Positions 6,133-8,470 of a DNA stretch of 8,470 bases are shown piece after piece. Every line of letters starts with the position of its first letter. Positions within the stretch are counted from its first letter, which is position 1. The stretch lies in contig CAYSDH010000101.1 in NCBI GenBank assembly GCA_964429805.1, positions 1-8,470 on the forward strand. Direction: 5' to 3'. The notes under the pieces are model-generated. The model ran no database searches. It saw only the letters and a list, made by a program, of their open reading frames with translations, and was not told the DNA's origin. The DNA comes from CAYSDH01 sp964429805 (GTDB taxonomy: Bacteria; Bacteroidota; Bacteroidia; Flavobacteriales_D; JABDKJ01). Both the position numbers and the translations under genes were made by a program.

Positions 6133-7035
6133 AGTAGCCATTTGTCTAGTAAGTTTGGGTGATTTGACCATGTATTTGATGACTCTCAAAAAGCCATCTC
6201 CTGAGTAATTTCGATTGTTGAATCGGAAGTTGAATTCATTGAGGTAACGAGTCAGATGCTTAATCGATACGCCTAGATGGATAGTTCTGAGCCAGTTCTT
6301 TAAATTGAAGATATACCAATGCAAGTCAACGAAGTTGGACAGATTGGAAGAGAGCAATCGGATATGGATTCTTTCTCCTACCGCTTTTTTATAGGCGCCC
6401 CAGCCATCTGTTGTGATGACCGCTTCTGAGTCGACCATCTCGTCAATGGCATCTGACAACTCTTCAGAGGAGTAGTCGTCTATCACTTCTGCTGATGCAT
6501 TTTTGATTGTTGGCTTGTCCCCATGCTCTGGATAGTCAACTTCTAGTGCGACTACTACCTTGCCTTTTTTGCCGTGACTGCGACCAGGCTTACCCTTTTC
6601 AGCGCCACCTATCGCTGTTTCATCGACCTCTACACTTGTCAGTAATTCAACTCTACCTTTTGTCGTCATTGCCTCTTGTACTTTGCGCTTGAAGTGCCAT
6701 GTAGTGTTTTGATGTACGGCATGTTGACGGGACATGTCTAAGGCGGAAAGACCCTTTTTCAAAGTCGTGATCTGATGGAGCATCAGGAACGCCTTATGTA
6801 ATGGGAATTTTATCTCATGGAATAATGTGTGGGCTGTGGATGACTCATCATATTTGCACTTCTGACATTTTCTGTAGTGCCATTTTCGCCCTTTGACACT
6901 CACATCATGTCCGCACTTTTTACACGCATAGCCCGCACTCCACTTGAGTGAATATAGATGTTCATAGCATTGCTCGTTGGTTCCAAAATCTCGGAGGAAA
7001 CTGTGTATGTCGTTGTATTCTTCGTTCTTTTTCAT
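6124..7035 (-). CDS. IS1595-family (ISXO2-like) transposase
   Basis: A 303-residue transposase, apparently intact. Residues about 20-70 form the family's N-terminal zinc ribbon with C38-x2-C41 and C57-x2-C60. The catalytic ISXO2-like DDE domain follows: D138 in SVEVDETAIGG, D210 in ITTDGWGAY, then LHWYIFNLKNWL (238-249) and the C-terminal hallmark HLTRYLNEFNFRFNNR (260-275). The third catalytic position is not the Glu of ISXO2: seven residues before K246 there is H239, and N244 lies two before it. IS1595-family subgroups with Asn (DDNK) are known, so this is probably normal and not damage; which residue is catalytic cannot be settled by eye. It cuts DNA at the IS ends and joins them to a target. 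The stop codon lies within the left terminal repeat, so the coding sequence reaches the element's very end. Upstream of the start are only 63 bases before the right repeat. Confidence 0.96.
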   Translation of the reverse strand: MKKNEEYNDIHSFLRDFGTNEQCYEHLYSLKWSAGYACKKCGHDVSVKGRKWHYRKCQKCKYDESSTAHTLFHEIKFPLHKAFLMLHQITTLKKGLSALDMSRQHAVHQNTTWHFKRKVQEAMTTKGRVELLTSVEVDETAIGGAEKGKPGRSHGKKGKVVVALEVDYPEHGDKPTIKNASAEVIDDYSSEELSDAIDEMVDSEAVITTDGWGAYKKAVGERIHIRLLSSNLSNFVDLHWYIFNLKNWLRTIHLGVSIKHLTRYLNEFNFRFNNRNYSGDGFLRVIKYMVKSPKLTRQMATGE

Positions 7036-7098
7036 AACTGATGTATCTTGTTCATCAGCAAAGGAAAATGGGCACTACTCAACCTATTTACGTAGTCA

Positions 7099-7120
7099 GG
7101 GGAAAGTCCGCGCCAACCCG
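7099..7120. repeat. Right terminal inverted repeat of the IS (transposase 5' side)
   Basis: GGGGAA at the inner end and CGCGCCAACCCG at the outer end pair with the left repeat at 6111-6132, 18 of 22 positions matching. The pairing could be extended outward by two bases (AT) on both sides, which may be chance. Confidence 0.9.
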
Positions 7121-7147
7121 ATTCTATTAAAAATCTAACCGAAAACT

Positions 7148-7195
7148 AAAATCAAAATGGATGGCTTAAGTGCCATTTCATTTTGATTTTTTTTT
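7148..7195 (+). terminator. Strong intrinsic terminator on the plus strand, without an obvious gene in front
   Basis: AAAATCAAAATG (7148-7159) pairs perfectly over 12 bases with CATTTTGATTTT (7179-7190). Inside it, ATGGC (7161-7165) pairs with GCCAT (7172-7176) around the loop TTAAGT, leaving small internal mismatches. The downstream arm runs into nine T (7187-7195). On the minus strand the tail has only four T followed by AG, so any reverse activity would be weaker. It lies 27 bases beyond the right end of the insertion sequence and 151 bases before the SDR gene. The IS transposase reads away from it, so this terminator was built for some other plus-strand transcript. Confidence 0.85.
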
Positions 7196-7318
7196 GATCG
7201 AACGTCAGGCACTCGGAGCGCATTGAGATCATTGGCGAGGCAAGTCAACACAACACCCATTTTGACTTTCATTCACATCTTAATTTCAATCCTTAACCAA
7301 CGGATAACTGTACATTGC

Positions 7319-7340
7319 CAGCTCAGAAAAAACTGAGCTG
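7319..7340 (+). promoter_or_regulatory. Leader hairpin next to the SDR start codon
   Basis: CAGCTCAG (7319-7326) and CTGAGCTG (7333-7340) form a perfect 8-bp stem with an all-A six-base loop, ending six bases before the ATG at 7347. There is no T-run, so it is not a terminator. In an mRNA it would sit where the ribosome binds and could limit or tune translation, or protect the 5' end. It could equally be an operator palindrome on the DNA. Both readings are inference. Confidence 0.45.
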
Positions 7341-7346
7341 CTAAAC

Positions 7347-8141
7347 ATGTCTTACTCCCTCGCCAACAAGCGTATCTTCATCTCTGGCGCCAGCGCTGGC
7401 ATTGGAGCCGAATTGGCCAGACAATGTGCTCAACAAGCTTGTCATTTATTCATTGCAGGAAGACGCACTGACCGTCTAGAAGCACTCGCTGCCGAACTAC
7501 AGTCTGATACAGTGCAGGTGGAAGTGGTACAACTCGACCTGAGTGATGAATCGAGTATAACGGCAGCCGCCAATCAAGTTACCCGGTCTAACAAAGGCCT
7601 TGACATTCTGATTAACAATGCAGGAATATCTCAGCGTGGCACCACCATAGAAACAACCATGGAGGTGGTAGACAGAATCATGGAAGTGAATTTTCGTGGC
7701 ACGGTTCATTTGACTCAGGCTCTGCTGCCAGCTTTGCAGTCTATACCCGAATCAAAAATTGCAGTCGTGTCATCTATTGTTGGTCTTTTTGGGTTTCCAT
7801 TGCGCGGAGCCTATGCCGCGTCTAAACATGCGCTGCAGGGTTATTTTGAGACCATGCAGCTCGAAGGTGACCACCCACGAGTGACTATTATCAGTCCTGG
7901 GCCTGTGCGCACAGACATCTCACTTTCTGCGCTCGGTCCTGACGGAAAGCCGCATAATAGCATGGACTCCACTCAACTCAAAGGCGTCAGTGTAGAGAAA
8001 GCTGCGCGAAAAACATTGCGCGGAATCCGAAAAGGAAAGAGACGCGTATATATCGGCAAAGGAGAATTGGCGTTAATCTATGTGCACCGATGGGCTCCGT
8101 GGGCATTTCACTTCTTAATCAAGAATACTCAAAGACCATGA
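7347..8141 (+). CDS. Classical short-chain dehydrogenase/reductase (SDR)
   Basis: A 264-residue NAD(P)-dependent oxidoreductase of normal length for a classical SDR. The cofactor loop is SGASAGIG (13-20). AGRR (37-40) at the end of the second strand favours NADP(H). LDLSDE (63-68) and NNAG (90-93) are present, and the active site is complete: N115, S143 in VVSSIVG, Y156 and K160 in YAASK, followed by ISPGPVRTDIS (182-192). The overall style, including the PVRTDIS segment and basic C-terminal KGKRRVYIGKGE, resembles the DHRS7B-like group. The substrate is not predictable; reduction of a ketone or oxidation of an alcohol is expected. The C-terminal region (about 240-258) is hydrophobic and aromatic and may touch the membrane. 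Its TGA overlaps the next ATG by four bases, so the two are probably coupled. The start is firm, being close to the first strand. Confidence 0.96.
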   Translation: MSYSLANKRIFISGASAGIGAELARQCAQQACHLFIAGRRTDRLEALAAELQSDTVQVEVVQLDLSDESSITAAANQVTRSNKGLDILINNAGISQRGTTIETTMEVVDRIMEVNFRGTVHLTQALLPALQSIPESKIAVVSSIVGLFGFPLRGAYAASKHALQGYFETMQLEGDHPRVTIISPGPVRTDISLSALGPDGKPHNSMDSTQLKGVSVEKAARKTLRGIRKGKRRVYIGKGELALIYVHRWAPWAFHFLIKNTQRP

Positions 8142-8470
8142 GCAAGTCTGACGTTTATGTGAACGGAATTCAGCAAGTAGGAATCGGCTGTGCGGATGCG
8201 CCTGAGACCTTCGCGTGGTATAACAGACACTTAGGATTCGACATCAAAGTGTTTGAAGACCAGGCCACTGCGGCACTGATGACGAATTATACTGGTAACC
8301 AAGCGCATGACCGACACGCCTACTTGGCCATGAATATGCGCGGTGGCGGTGGACTAGAAATCTGGCAATTTACCTCCCGCACTCCAGTGCCCGCTGAGGA
8401 TGAGTTGAGGCTCGGAGACTTGGGCATTAATTACACAAAAGTGCGTTCGTCAAATTGCACAGTGTCACGT
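8138..8470 (+). CDS. VOC / glyoxalase-type protein, 3' end beyond the window
   Basis: An open frame from ATG 8138 to the window edge, 111 codons without a stop. The ATG overlaps the SDR stop (ATGA). Features of the vicinal-oxygen-chelate superfamily: VNGIQQVGIGCADAPETFAWYNRHLG forms the first beta-alpha unit (residues 8-33), then AALMTNYTGN, a strand AYLAMNMRGGGGLEIWQF (61-78) with the probable metal ligand Glu74, and LGDLGI (92-97). The first ligand position appears to be Gln13, not His; Gln is also used in some glyoxalase I enzymes. The form is, from memory, a glyoxalase-like family common in Bacteroidota that sits beside SDR genes; its reaction is not known to me. The full protein probably has a second VOC half to the right. 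It very likely shares a transcript and possibly a pathway with the SDR. Confidence 0.88.
   Translation, partial: MSKSDVYVNGIQQVGIGCADAPETFAWYNRHLGFDIKVFEDQATAALMTNYTGNQAHDRHAYLAMNMRGGGGLEIWQFTSRTPVPAEDELRLGDLGINYTKVRSSNCTVSR

Larger units (their letters stand above)
6111..7120 (-). mobile_element. Complete IS1595-family (ISXO2-like) insertion sequence, about 1010 bp
   Basis: The element is bounded by imperfect 22-bp inverted repeats, contains one intact transposase gene on the minus strand, and has the length usual for the IS1595 family (about 0.7-1.1 kb for simple members). The family typically makes 8-bp target duplications. None is visible: the eight bases before 6111 (AATGTTAT) and after 7120 (ATTCTATT) agree at only four places. 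The insertion is therefore either old with decayed flanks, or the flanks were altered by recombination, or my end points are off by a base or two; shifting by one or two bases did not help. No passenger gene is present. Confidence 0.9.

Noticed and set aside
6507..6692. Plus-strand open frame of 61 codons inside the transposase
   Set aside because: Antisense shadow of the transposase; no independent evidence for a passenger gene.
6103..7128. 8-bp target duplication flanking the IS
   Set aside because: AATGTTAT and ATTCTATT match at only four of eight places, and shifting the ends by one or two bases gives no better match.
7261..7288. Bacteroidota-type promoter for the SDR (TTTG at 7261-7264, TAATTTCA at 7281-7288)
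   Set aside because: The second box differs from TAnnTTTG at two key bases and the spacing of 16 is short; too weak to annotate.

Overview
The window looks like chromosomal DNA of a member of the Bacteroidota, probably a marine or environmental flavobacterial, cytophagal or saprospiral lineage. The main evidence is a secreted PKD-domain protein ending in a gliding-motility-associated / type IX secretion (type B) C-terminal domain. Supporting signs are loose Bacteroidota-style lipoboxes, no Shine-Dalgarno motifs in front of the genes, and a VOC protein of a type I associate with Bacteroidota. No RNA gene, CRISPR array or phage module is visible.

Layout. The left two thirds is read from the minus strand. 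From right to left: a three-gene lipoprotein operon (CsgG-like protein with TPR-like repeats, 4031-5395; LPP20-type lipoprotein, 2703-4028; small LPP20-type lipoprotein, 2053-2655), closed by a strong intrinsic terminator at 1996-2027; then a DUF423 membrane protein (1599-1994), whose start codon sits directly behind that terminator; then the PKD / type IX substrate (375-1469); then the 5' end of another secreted protein with a CSWYC motif (1-218), whose coding sequence runs off the left edge.

A gene-poor stretch of about 0.7 kb (5396-6110) follows, holding one 32-residue reading frame of uncertain status (5776-5874). Next comes a complete insertion sequence of the IS1595 (ISXO2-like) family at 6111-7120, with imperfect 22-bp terminal inverted repeats and an intact transposase on the minus strand. 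Immediately beyond it lies a long, strong plus-strand terminator (7148-7195) with no recognised plus-strand gene in front of it. The IS may therefore have landed inside an older plus-strand transcription unit.

The right end is read from the plus strand: a classical short-chain dehydrogenase/reductase (7347-8141), preceded by a small hairpin next to its start codon, overlaps by four bases a VOC/glyoxalase-type protein (8138 onward) cut by the right edge. The two are very probably co-translated and may act in one small-molecule pathway.

The best candidate for an under-described system is the CsgG / LPP20 / LPP20 operon. It encodes three tightly packed predicted outer-membrane lipoproteins, reminiscent in composition of outer-membrane ring or pore assemblies (CsgG, FlgO/FlgP/FlgT), but with no curlin or flagellar genes in view. 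Its function cannot be read from the sequence.
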